From NCBI GenBank assembly GCA_001796045.1, contig MGLN01000061.1, forward strand, positions 24,472-36,865: a stretch of 12,394 bases of DNA, read 5' to 3'. The stretch's first letter is position 1. Every line of letters starts with the position of its first letter. The DNA is from Caulobacterales bacterium RIFOXYB1_FULL_67_16 (lineage in GTDB: Bacteria > Pseudomonadota > Alphaproteobacteria > Caulobacterales > Caulobacteraceae). The notes below the pieces were generated by a model. It searched no databases and was not told the DNA's origin. It saw nothing but the letters and a program-made list of their open reading frames with translations. The position numbers and the translations under genes were made by a program. Positions 6,296 to 12,394 of this stretch are shown here, piece by piece.

Positions 6296-6859
6296 CTATC
6301 GCGACGGGAGGGCCGGAAACTCCAATCGGCTGACGTCATAGCCCAGCGACCGCGCCCGATCCGTCAGGGCCCGCACCTCCGCCTCGGTCGGAACCTCGCG
6401 CGTGTAAATGAACAGACGCTCGAACGTCGGGTCCGCGGAAATGAACCAGCTGTAGTCGTCCGCCCGATCCAGGATCCAGTAGTCCCAGGTGACGAGACCA
6501 TGCAGATAGCGGACCCGCAGCTTTGCGTTGGTGCCGGGGTCCAGAATGCGCCCGCCGCCCTCGATGGCCTTTTCCTTGCCTTCCGGCGAGCCCACCTGAC
6601 AGGTGTCGCGCACATGAATCCGGTCCCCGCCCTGCGGCGTGTAGACCGATGCGCCCGCCACGCACCCGTCGGTGAGTCGGTCGGGCAGGCGGGCCACCTC
6701 CAGCCACCGCCCGGACCATAGGCGTTCCGCATCGACGGCTTTGGTCGGTTGGGGCGCTCGGTATTCGGATGGGGAAGGGGCGGTGACGCAGCCCGACATC
6801 GGGACGGCGAGGGCGGCGGCCAAGGCCAGGGCTGCTTTTGGGGATTTCATCACGGACAT
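6296..6859 (-). CDS. Lipocalin-family outer-membrane lipoprotein (Blc-like)
   Basis: A 187-residue lipoprotein of the bacterial lipocalin (Blc/apolipoprotein D-like) group. The signal peptide (about 1-23) ends in PMSGC, with Cys24 as the lipidation site; Met at -3 is a slightly unusual lipobox. The lipocalin G-x-W motif is seen in SGRWLEVARLP (49-59), followed by a V-Y-T strand (72-74), LRVRY (114-118), and the typical late block YWILDRADDYSWFISADP (127-144), then FIYTRE and an alpha helix from about 157. Two mature cysteines, Cys66 and Cys87, could form a disulfide. Known members bind lipids such as lysophospholipids in the envelope; the ligand here is unknown. The start at 6859 is preferred over the Met three codons on because GGAG is 5 bases away from the first and 14 from the second. 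It is convergent with the gene at 5683 and divergent from cysD. Confidence 0.85.
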   Translation of the reverse strand: MSVMKSPKAALALAAALAVPMSGCVTAPSPSEYRAPQPTKAVDAERLWSGRWLEVARLPDRLTDGCVAGASVYTPQGGDRIHVRDTCQVGSPEGKEKAIEGGGRILDPGTNAKLRVRYLHGLVTWDYWILDRADDYSWFISADPTFERLFIYTREVPTEAEVRALTDRARSLGYDVSRLEFPALPSR

Positions 6860-6874
6860 CTGCTCTCCGGTTTT

Positions 6875-6902
6875 ACGGTCAAGGCGAAATACACGGTCAA
6901 GG
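6875..6902. repeat. Direct repeat, two copies of ACGGTCAAGG, upstream of lipocalin gene
   Basis: ACGGTCAAGG occurs at 6875-6884 and again at 6893-6902, 18 bases apart start to start. Read toward the lipocalin gene (minus strand) each copy is CCTTGACCGT and contains the -35-like TTGACC. The nearer copy is 15 bases from the start codon and abuts the ribosome site. From the farther TTGACC, TAAAAC (minus strand) follows after 19 bases, too long a spacer for a standard promoter. It could be an operator or tandem -35 boxes. Confidence 0.5.
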
Positions 6903-7014
6903 TTCCGTCACCCCGGTGCGGGAAGACTCATTCCTCCTCCAAAATCTCACAGCCGCCGCCAGTATCAATCGCTTGCGACCCATTGCACACTGTCGTTTTA
7001 CGTCGGCCCTGTAT

Positions 7015-7018
7015 GGAG
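7015..7018 (+). promoter_or_regulatory. Ribosome binding site fixing the GTG start of cysD
   Basis: GGAG at 7015-7018 lies 8 bases before GTG at 7027, the best start-plus-site pair. It also keeps the conserved LTHLQRLEAES start of the CysD fold (about residue 23) within the protein. The next in-frame ATG (residue 37) would cut into that conserved part. Confidence 0.7.
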
Positions 7019-7026
7019 CCTGACTC

Positions 7027-7986
7027 GTGGACGCGCCTATCCTGACCGAAACCCCGACCCGACCCGGCCTGGTCCCGCCCGATCCCGCGCGGCTGACCCA
7101 TCTTCAGCGTCTGGAGGCCGAGAGCATCCACATCATGCGCGAGGTGGCGGCCGAGGCCGAGCGGCCGGTCATGCTGTACTCGATCGGCAAGGATTCGGCG
7201 GTGATGCTGCACCTGGCCAGGAAGGCCTTCTATCCCTCCAGGCCGCCTTTCCCCCTGCTGCACGTCGACACGACGTGGAAGTTCCGCGCCATGTACGCCA
7301 TGCGCGAACAGGCCGCCGCCGATCTGGGCGTCGAACTTCTGGTTCACCAGAATCCCGAGGCCGTCGCGCGCGGGATCAATCCCTTCGACCACGGCTCGGC
7401 CCTGCACACCGACCTGTGGAAGACCGAGGGATTGAAGCAGGCCCTGACCTTGCACGGCTTCGACGCGGCTTTCGGCGGCGCCCGGCGCGACGAAGAGAAG
7501 TCCCGCGCCAAGGAGCGCATCTTCTCCTTCCGCACGGCCGAGCATCGCTGGGATCCCAAGAACCAGCGGCCCGAGCTCTGGCGGCTCTACAACACCCGCA
7601 AACGCCCGGGCGAAAGCATCCGCGTCTTCCCCATCTCCAACTGGACCGAGCTGGACGTTTGGCAATACATCCACCTGGAGCGGATCCCCATAGTGCCCCT
7701 GTACCTCGCCGCTGAGCGGCCGGTGGTCGAACGCGACGGCGCCCTGATCATGGTCGATGACGACCGCTTCCGCCTGCGTCCCGGCGAGACGCCGCAGATG
7801 AAGTCCGTCCGCTTCCGCACCCTGGGCTGCTACCCCCTGACCGGGGCGGTCGAGAGCACGGCTTCGACCCTGACCGAGGTCATTCAGGAAATGCTGCTGA
7901 CCACCACCTCGGAACGCCAGGGCCGGATGATCGACCACGACCAGTCCGCCTCGATGGAGAAGAAGAAGCAGGAGGGCTATTTCTGA
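7027..7986 (+). CDS. cysD: Sulfate adenylyltransferase subunit 2 (small subunit) CysD
   Basis: A 319-residue catalytic subunit of the CysDN ATP sulfurylase, which makes adenosine 5'-phosphosulfate (APS) from sulfate and ATP in the cytoplasm, driven by GTP hydrolysis in CysN. The PP-loop SIGKDS (52-57) is in the line MLYSIGKDSAVMLHLARKAF. Other family blocks are LLHVDTTWKFR (77-87), GINPFDHGS (116-124), FGGARRDEEKSRAKER (149-164), HRWDPKNQRPELW (173-185), SNWTELDVWQYI (204-215), RTLGCYPLTGAVES (264-277), and the C-terminal TTTSERQGR...GYF. It is close to the E. coli protein throughout but has about 20 extra, poorly conserved N-terminal residues (Pro/Thr-rich). It starts with GTG. Its TGA overlaps the ATG of cysNC by one base, and the cysNC ribosome site (AGGAGG, 7970-7975) lies inside its end, so the two are translationally coupled. 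Confidence 0.97.
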   Translation: MDAPILTETPTRPGLVPPDPARLTHLQRLEAESIHIMREVAAEAERPVMLYSIGKDSAVMLHLARKAFYPSRPPFPLLHVDTTWKFRAMYAMREQAAADLGVELLVHQNPEAVARGINPFDHGSALHTDLWKTEGLKQALTLHGFDAAFGGARRDEEKSRAKERIFSFRTAEHRWDPKNQRPELWRLYNTRKRPGESIRVFPISNWTELDVWQYIHLERIPIVPLYLAAERPVVERDGALIMVDDDRFRLRPGETPQMKSVRFRTLGCYPLTGAVESTASTLTEVIQEMLLTTTSERQGRMIDHDQSASMEKKKQEGYF

Positions 7987-9899
7987 TGGCTCACCAGTCT
8001 GACCTGATCGCGCGCGACATCGACGCCTATCTCGACGCCCACCAGCACAAGAGCCTGCTGCGCTTCATCACCTGCGGCAGCGTAGACGACGGCAAGTCCA
8101 CCCTGATCGGCCGGCTGCTCTACGATTCCAAGATGATCTTCGAGGATCAGATGGCGGCGCTGGAGGCCGACAGCCGCCGAGTCGGCACCCAAGGCGGCGA
8201 TATCGACTTCGCCCTTCTGGTCGACGGTCTGGCCGCCGAGCGGGAGCAGGGGATTACCATCGACGTGGCCTATCGCTTCTTCTCGACCGAGAAGCGCAAG
8301 TTCATCGTCGCCGACACGCCCGGCCACGAGCAATACACCCGCAACATGGTCACCGGCGCCTCGACCGCCGACGCCGCCGTCATCTTGATCGACGCCCGGC
8401 GCGGCGTCCTGACCCAGACGCGGCGGCACGCCTATCTGGTCAGTCTGCTGGGCATTCGCCATGTGATCCTGGCGGTCAACAAGATGGACCTGATGGGCTG
8501 GTCCCAGTCCGTGTTCGACGCCATCGTCGCCGACTTCCGCGCCTTCGCCGGCCAGATCGAGCTTCAGGCCTTCGACGCCATCCCCATGTCGGCCCTGCGC
8601 GGCGACAATATCACCGAGGCCAGCCCCCATTCGCCCTGGTACGCCGGTCCGTCGCTGATGAACCTGCTGGAGACGCTGGAGGGCGGGGACGACCTCCAGG
8701 CCGACCCGTTCCGCCTGCCGGTGCAGTGGGTCAATCGCCCCAATCTCGACTTCCGCGGCTTCTCCGGCCAGATCGCATCCGGGACCGTGCGCCCCGGCGA
8801 TCCCGTTCGCGTCCTGCCGTCGGGCAAGACCTCGACCGTCGCCCGCATCGTCACCGCCGACGGCGATCTGGATCAGGCTGTGGCCGGCCAGTCGATCACC
8901 CTGACTTTGGCCGACGAGATCGACGTCTCGCGCGGCGACGTCCTGGCCAGCGCCGACGCTCCGCCCGAGGCCGCAGACCAGTTCGAGGCCACCATGGTCT
9001 GGATGGACGACGAGCCCTTGCTGCCGGGGCGCCCCTATCTGCTGAAGATCGGCGCCAAACTGGTCGGCGCGACCATCACCGAGCCCAAGCACAAGGTGAA
9101 CGTCAACACCCTGGAGCAGCAGCCGGCCAAACGGCTGGAGCTGAACGAGATCGGCGTCTGCAACCTGTCGCTGGACGCCCCCGTCGCCTTCGCCCCCTAT
9201 GCCGAGAACAAGGACCTGGGCGGTTTCATCCTGATCGACCGGATCTCGAACCGGACGGTCGGGGCGGGCCTGCTGCACTTCGCCCTGCGTCGCGCCCATA
9301 ACATCCACTGGCAGGCCCTGTCGGTAGACAAGGACGCGCGCGCGGCCATCAAGAACCAGAAGGGGCGGGTCATCTGGCTGACCGGCCTGTCCGGCGCCGG
9401 CAAGTCCACCATCGCCGACCTGGTCGAGAAGCGGCTGCACGCCGACGGCCGCCACACCTACCTGCTGGACGGCGACAATGTCCGCCACGGCCTGAACCGA
9501 GACCTGGGCTTCACCGAGGAGGACCGGGTCGAGAACATCCGCCGCGTCGCCGAGGTGTCGAAACTGATGGTGGACGCCGGCCTGATCGTCCTGGTCAGCT
9601 TTATCTCCCCCTTCCGCGCCGAACGCCACATGGCCCGCGACCTGCTGGGCGAGGGCGAGTTCGTCGAGGTCTATGTCGACACGCCTCTAGCCGTCGCCGA
9701 ACAGCGCGACGTCAAGGGCCTCTACAAGAAGGCCCGCGCCGGCGAACTGAAGAATTTCACCGGCATTGACAGTCCCTACGAAGCCCCCGAAACCCCCGAG
9801 ATCGTCGTCGACACCACCACCATGTCCGCCGAAGATGCGGCGGAACGGATCGTCGCCTGGCTGGACGGCCGGTTCTCGACCGAGGATTTCAGCATCTGA
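7986..9899 (+). CDS. cysNC: Bifunctional sulfate adenylyltransferase GTPase / APS kinase CysNC
   Basis: A 637-residue fusion. The N-terminal part (about 20-445) is the EF-Tu-like GTPase CysN, with the P-loop GSVDDGKST (31-39), EREQGITIDVAYRFF (85-99) as switch I, DTPGH (110-114) and NKMD (165-168), followed by two beta-barrel domains. The C-terminal part (about 458-637) is the APS kinase CysC, with Walker A GLSGAGKST (467-475), LDGDNVRHGLNRDLGF (494-509), the SFISPFRAER stretch (538-547) and LKNFTGIDSPYEAPE (588-602). With CysD it turns sulfate into APS, and the kinase domain then makes PAPS, the donor for sulfate reduction or sulfotransferases. The fusion is usual in many alphaproteobacteria and is sometimes called NodQ when duplicated in rhizobia; nothing here suggests a nodulation copy. 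Both active sites look intact. No U-rich terminator follows; the gap to rfbC has hairpins but no clear stop signal. Confidence 0.97.
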   Translation: MAHQSDLIARDIDAYLDAHQHKSLLRFITCGSVDDGKSTLIGRLLYDSKMIFEDQMAALEADSRRVGTQGGDIDFALLVDGLAAEREQGITIDVAYRFFSTEKRKFIVADTPGHEQYTRNMVTGASTADAAVILIDARRGVLTQTRRHAYLVSLLGIRHVILAVNKMDLMGWSQSVFDAIVADFRAFAGQIELQAFDAIPMSALRGDNITEASPHSPWYAGPSLMNLLETLEGGDDLQADPFRLPVQWVNRPNLDFRGFSGQIASGTVRPGDPVRVLPSGKTSTVARIVTADGDLDQAVAGQSITLTLADEIDVSRGDVLASADAPPEAADQFEATMVWMDDEPLLPGRPYLLKIGAKLVGATITEPKHKVNVNTLEQQPAKRLELNEIGVCNLSLDAPVAFAPYAENKDLGGFILIDRISNRTVGAGLLHFALRRAHNIHWQALSVDKDARAAIKNQKGRVIWLTGLSGAGKSTIADLVEKRLHADGRHTYLLDGDNVRHGLNRDLGFTEEDRVENIRRVAEVSKLMVDAGLIVLVSFISPFRAERHMARDLLGEGEFVEVYVDTPLAVAEQRDVKGLYKKARAGELKNFTGIDSPYEAPETPEIVVDTTTMSAEDAAERIVAWLDGRFSTEDFSI

Positions 9900-10051
9900 C
9901 GCTGAAGCGCGCTCGCTTGCAAACTGCTAAAATGCGGCCTCACTTCATGTGGCGCCGCACAAAACCCTCTGGCCTTGGGATTGTTTCTTATGTAGCAACC
10001 GAGGGCATGTTTTCGGTTGCGCTTTGGGGGGCGGCATTGCCGTGAGCGTTG
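9900..10051 (+). promoter_or_regulatory. Intergenic region before the rhamnose genes, with inverted repeat and -10-like site
   Basis: About 150 bases, visibly richer in A/T than the flanking genes. TGCTAAAAT (9925-9933) looks like an extended -10 element and fits 7 of 8 positions of the Caulobacter -10 consensus, but no matching -35 is seen. TGCGGC (9933-9938) pairs with GCCGCA (9954-9959). A perfect 8-bp inverted repeat GCAACCGA/TCGGTTGC (9995-10002, 10013-10020) with a 10-base loop lies 31 bases before the rfbC ATG. Function as promoter and operator is an inference. Confidence 0.4.
9995..10020. repeat. Perfect 8-bp inverted repeat upstream of rfbC
   Basis: GCAACCGA (9995-10002) and TCGGTTGC (10013-10020) are exact reverse complements around the loop GGGCATGTTT. 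After the right arm comes GCTTTGGGG, a poor U-tract, so a terminator for cysNC is possible but weak. Its place, 31 bases before rfbC, also fits an operator. Confidence 0.6.
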
Positions 10052-10630
10052 ATGTCAGGTTCTAATCTTGCCATTTTACTCCGCCCCCGCCGTTTCGGCG
10101 ACGCGCGGGGCTGGTTCATGGAGACCTATTCGGAGGCTGCGGCCTTGGCGGCGGGGATCGACACGCGGTTTGTGCAGGACAACCAGTCGTTCTCGGCCTT
10201 TGAGGGCACGATCCGGGGGCTTCACTATCAGCGGCCGCCGCATGCCCAGGCCAAACTGGTGCGGTGTGTGCGCGGCTCGATCATGGACTATGCGGTGGAT
10301 ATCCGGCGGGGGTCGCCGACCTATGGTCAGCACGTGGCGGCCAGGCTGACCGCCGAGGGCGGGGAGCAACTATTTATACCGGTCGGTTTCGCCCATGGTT
10401 TCGTTACGCTCGAGCCCGACGTCGAGGTCGCCTACAAGGTGACCGACGTTTATGCGCCGGATTGCGACGGCGGCATCGTCTGGAACGATCCGACGATCGC
10501 CATCGACTGGCCCTTGCCGGCTTCGGGTGCGGTCCTGTCCGACAAGGACAAGGTTCTGCCGACCCTGGCCGAGTTCGACAGCCCTTTCGAATATGACGGC
10601 CGGCCGCTCGAGCCCCTGCCCGCGCTCTGA
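10052..10630 (+). CDS. rfbC: dTDP-4-dehydrorhamnose 3,5-epimerase
   Basis: A 192-residue RmlC-type cupin that epimerises C3 and C5 of dTDP-4-keto-6-deoxyglucose, the third step of dTDP-L-rhamnose synthesis. Counted from the ATG at 10052: FGDARGWFMETY (15-26), DNQSFS (43-48), GTIRGLHYQ (52-60) with the catalytic-base His58, the cupin strand LFIPVGFAHGF (107-117), YKVTDVY (128-134) with the conserved Tyr134, WNDPTIAIDWP (144-154), and SDKDK (163-167) supplying the Asp of the His-Asp dyad. Length is normal or a few residues short at the N-terminus. The start is uncertain: an in-frame TGA at 10043 stops any longer form, TTG at 10049 directly precedes the ATG, and the ribosome site (GTGAG) is weak. 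First gene of rfbC-rfbB-rfbD; 26 bases separate it from rfbB. Confidence 0.92.
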   Translation: MSGSNLAILLRPRRFGDARGWFMETYSEAAALAAGIDTRFVQDNQSFSAFEGTIRGLHYQRPPHAQAKLVRCVRGSIMDYAVDIRRGSPTYGQHVAARLTAEGGEQLFIPVGFAHGFVTLEPDVEVAYKVTDVYAPDCDGGIVWNDPTIAIDWPLPASGAVLSDKDKVLPTLAEFDSPFEYDGRPLEPLPAL

Positions 10631-10656
10631 ACTGCAACCAGACGGAGAGACGTCCG

Positions 10657-11712
10657 ATGCGTATCCTGGTCACCGGCGGCGCCGGTTTCATCGGCTCGGC
10701 CCTGGTGCGGCGGCTGATCGAGCACACGGACCACGAGGTCCTGGTCTACGACAAGCTGACCTATGCCGGCGTGCTGAGTTCGCTGGAGCCGGTGGCGTCC
10801 AGTAACCGCTACAGCTTCGTCCAGGCCGACATCTGCGACGCCGAGGCCGTGTCCAAGGCCCTGCGGGAGTTCAAGCCGGACGTGGTCGCCCACCTGGCGG
10901 CCGAGAGCCATGTCGATCGCTCGATCGACGGGCCGGGCGCCTTCGTCCAGACCAATATGGTCGGGACCTTCGTCATGCTGAACCAGGCCCTGGGCTATTG
11001 GCGCGGCCTGGACGAGGCCGCCAAGACGCGCTTCCGCTTCCATCATATCTCGACCGACGAGGTGTTCGGTTCTCTGGGCGACGAGGGCTTCTTCACCGAG
11101 ACCACCCCCTACGACCCCCGCTCGCCCTATTCGGCGTCCAAGGCGGGGTCGGACCATCTGGTGCGGGCCTGGGGCCACACCTACGGCCTGCCGGTGCTGG
11201 TGACCAACTGCTCCAACAACTACGGCCCCTATCACTTCCCCGAGAAGCTGATCCCCCTGATCATCATCCGGGCCCTGAACGGCGAGCCCCTGCCGGTCTA
11301 TGGCGACGGGTCGAACGTGCGCGACTGGCTGTTCGTCGACGACCACGCCCGCGCGCTCCAGGCCGTGTTCGAGACCGGCACGCCCGGCGAGACCTATAAT
11401 GTCGGCGGCAATGCCGAACGGAAGAATATCGAGGTGGTCACCGCCATCTGTTCGATCCTGGACCGGCTGCGGCCCAAGGCCGAGGGGAAGTACGCCGACC
11501 AGATCACCTATGTGACCGACCGGCCCGGCCACGATCACCGCTACGCCATCGACGCCTCCAAGATCCGCGCCGACCTGGGCTGGACCCCGTCGGTGACCTT
11601 CGAGGAGGGGATCGAGCGGACGGTGACCTGGTATCTGGAGAACCAGTCCTGGTGGCAGGACATCCTCGACGCCCGCTATTCGACCCAACGCCTGGGCGTA
11701 GCCAATGGCTGA
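10657..11712 (+). CDS. rfbB: dTDP-glucose 4,6-dehydratase
   Basis: A 351-residue extended short-chain dehydrogenase that converts dTDP-D-glucose to dTDP-4-keto-6-deoxy-D-glucose with bound NAD+, the second step of dTDP-L-rhamnose synthesis. Seen: the NAD-binding loop GGAGFIG (7-13), YDKLTYAG (31-38), HLAAESHVDRSI (79-90), the STDEVFG block (132-138) with catalytic Asp134 and Glu135, the Y-x-x-x-K pair Tyr158/Lys162 in YSASK, NCSNNYGPYHFPEKLIP (184-200), VYGDGSNVRDWL (214-225), and the C-terminal DRPGHDHRYAID (288-299). Length and motifs are complete. A GGAGAG site lies 7 bases before the ATG. Its last 8 bases overlap the start of rfbD, so the two are translationally coupled. Confidence 0.97.
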   Translation: MRILVTGGAGFIGSALVRRLIEHTDHEVLVYDKLTYAGVLSSLEPVASSNRYSFVQADICDAEAVSKALREFKPDVVAHLAAESHVDRSIDGPGAFVQTNMVGTFVMLNQALGYWRGLDEAAKTRFRFHHISTDEVFGSLGDEGFFTETTPYDPRSPYSASKAGSDHLVRAWGHTYGLPVLVTNCSNNYGPYHFPEKLIPLIIIRALNGEPLPVYGDGSNVRDWLFVDDHARALQAVFETGTPGETYNVGGNAERKNIEVVTAICSILDRLRPKAEGKYADQITYVTDRPGHDHRYAIDASKIRADLGWTPSVTFEEGIERTVTWYLENQSWWQDILDARYSTQRLGVANG

Positions 11713-12394
11713 TCCGGTCCACATCCTGATCACGGGCGGGGCCGGTCAGGTGGGACTGGAGCTCCAGACCGCCGCCTGGCCTGAAGGCGTCGTGTTGCAC
11801 GCCCCGACGCGGGCCGAGCTGGACCTGGGCGACGCCGCCTCGGTCCGGGCCGTCTTCGCCGCCACGCCCTTCGTCGCCGTGATCAACTCCGGCGCCCACA
11901 CCGGCGTGGACAAGGCCGAGACCGAGGTCGCCGCCGCCTTCGCCGCCAACGCCATGGGCCCGGCGGTCCTGGCCGACGCCACGCGCGAGGCGGGGATCCC
12001 GCTGATCCAGGTCTCGACCGACTATGTGTTCGACGGGTCCAAGGATGGTCTCTATGTCGAGACTGATCCGGTCGGGCCGCTGGGGGTCTATGGCGCCTCC
12101 AAACTGGCCGGCGAACTGGCGGTGCGCGCCGGCAATCCCCGCTCGGTCGTGCTGAGAACGGCCTGGGTGTTGAGCGTCCACCGCGCCAACTTCCTCAAGA
12201 CCATGCTGCGGCTCGCCGCCGACCGACCGGCCCTGCGGGTGGTGGGCGATCAGCACGGCTGCCCCACCTCGGCGCGCGACATCGCCCAAACGCTCAAGAC
12301 CATCGCCCTGACGATGATCGCCGACCCAGACGCCCCGACCGGCGTCTATCAGTTCGTCAACGCCGGCGAGACGACCTGGGCAGGACTGGCGAGC
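11705..12394 (+). CDS. rfbD: dTDP-4-dehydrorhamnose reductase (3' end cut by window edge)
   Basis: Translating from the ATG at 11705 gives 230 open codons to the window end with no stop. The product is an RmlD-type short-chain reductase that makes dTDP-L-rhamnose from dTDP-4-keto-L-rhamnose with NAD(P)H, the last step. Motifs: ILITGGAGQVG (7-17), with the GQ form typical of RmlD; NSGAHTGVDKAE (61-72), where the usual N-A-A-A-Y-T is changed to N-S-G-A-H-T; STDYVFDG (104-111); the catalytic Y-G-A-S-K, Tyr129/Lys133; RTAWVLS (151-157); and VGDQHGCPTSARDIA (180-194). Family members are about 290-300 residues, so roughly 60-70 residues are missing only because of the window edge. It overlaps rfbB by 8 bases and has no strong ribosome site of its own, which suggests re-initiation. 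rfbA, the thymidylyltransferase of the same pathway, is not in view and may follow. Confidence 0.95.
   Translation, partial: MADPVHILITGGAGQVGLELQTAAWPEGVVLHAPTRAELDLGDAASVRAVFAATPFVAVINSGAHTGVDKAETEVAAAFAANAMGPAVLADATREAGIPLIQVSTDYVFDGSKDGLYVETDPVGPLGVYGASKLAGELAVRAGNPRSVVLRTAWVLSVHRANFLKTMLRLAADRPALRVVGDQHGCPTSARDIAQTLKTIALTMIADPDAPTGVYQFVNAGETTWAGLAS

Noticed and set aside
7977..9629. A 550-codon open frame antisense to cysNC.
   Set aside because: It mirrors an unmistakable CysNC. Its product is Gly/Asp/Val/Gln-rich without domains, as expected from the reverse of high-GC codons.
9933..9960. Hairpin TGCGGC/GCCGCA after cysNC as a terminator.
   Set aside because: On the plus strand it is followed by CAAAA, not a T-run. 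The T-rich side faces the minus strand, where there is no gene to terminate.
10052..10630. rfbC as recently acquired DNA because its codons look less G/C-biased than those of its neighbours.
   Set aside because: The difference is mild by eye, the gene is in frame with a standard rfbC-rfbB-rfbD order, and no mobile-element traces flank it.
10450..11733. A 427-codon open frame antisense to rfbB.
   Set aside because: It lies opposite complete rfbB motifs and has no recognisable protein features; a product of high GC content.
1..12394. CRISPR arrays, tRNA/rRNA genes, insertion sequences, integrases, toxin-antitoxin or defence genes.
   Set aside because: No regularly spaced repeats, no transposase or recombinase motifs and no RNA-gene signatures were seen on reading both strands; most of the window is accounted for by recognised genes.

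Overview
The window reads as chromosomal DNA of a high-GC alphaproteobacterium, most likely from the Caulobacteraceae (Caulobacter/Brevundimonas group). That guess rests on the strong G/C bias, a 288-residue MotA standing without motB, a cysD-cysNC pair in which CysN and CysC are fused, and a Caulobacter-like promoter directly abutting a start codon. The genus is an inference from gene style, not a measured similarity.

Layout. From base 1 to about 5360 every gene lies on the minus strand. In transcription order these are: a FATP-type long-chain acyl-CoA synthetase (5360-3561) ending at a perfect hairpin; motA (3472-2606) followed by a small Ala/His-rich lipoprotein (2562-2221) and a good intrinsic terminator; then mnmC (2146-362), the bifunctional tRNA wobble-uridine enzyme; then the start of a small lipoprotein resembling DUF6491 that runs off the left edge. 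A 322-base divergent intergenic region (5361-5682) holds nested inverted repeats. To its right lies a plus-strand gene for a membrane-anchored Pro/Ala-rich protein (5683-6252). It converges on a lipocalin-type lipoprotein gene (6859-6296) across a shared bidirectional terminator.

From 7027 onward all genes are on the plus strand. cysD and cysNC form a tightly coupled sulfate-activation operon that makes APS and then PAPS. After a 150-base gap with an 8-bp inverted repeat comes a dTDP-L-rhamnose cluster in the order rfbC-rfbB-rfbD. rfbD is cut by the right edge with 230 codons visible, and rfbA is not in view.

Functionally the window is a mosaic of housekeeping units: sulfate assimilation, dTDP-rhamnose precursor supply for surface polysaccharide, flagellar stator, tRNA modification, fatty-acid activation, and several envelope lipoproteins. 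I see no mobile element, CRISPR array, tRNA or rRNA, toxin-antitoxin pair or defence system, and nothing I would call a new biological system. The points worth a second look are mostly regulatory: a possible leaderless promoter for mnmC, repeated TTGACC-containing elements before the lipocalin gene, structured intergenic regions, and the uncharacterised small envelope proteins.
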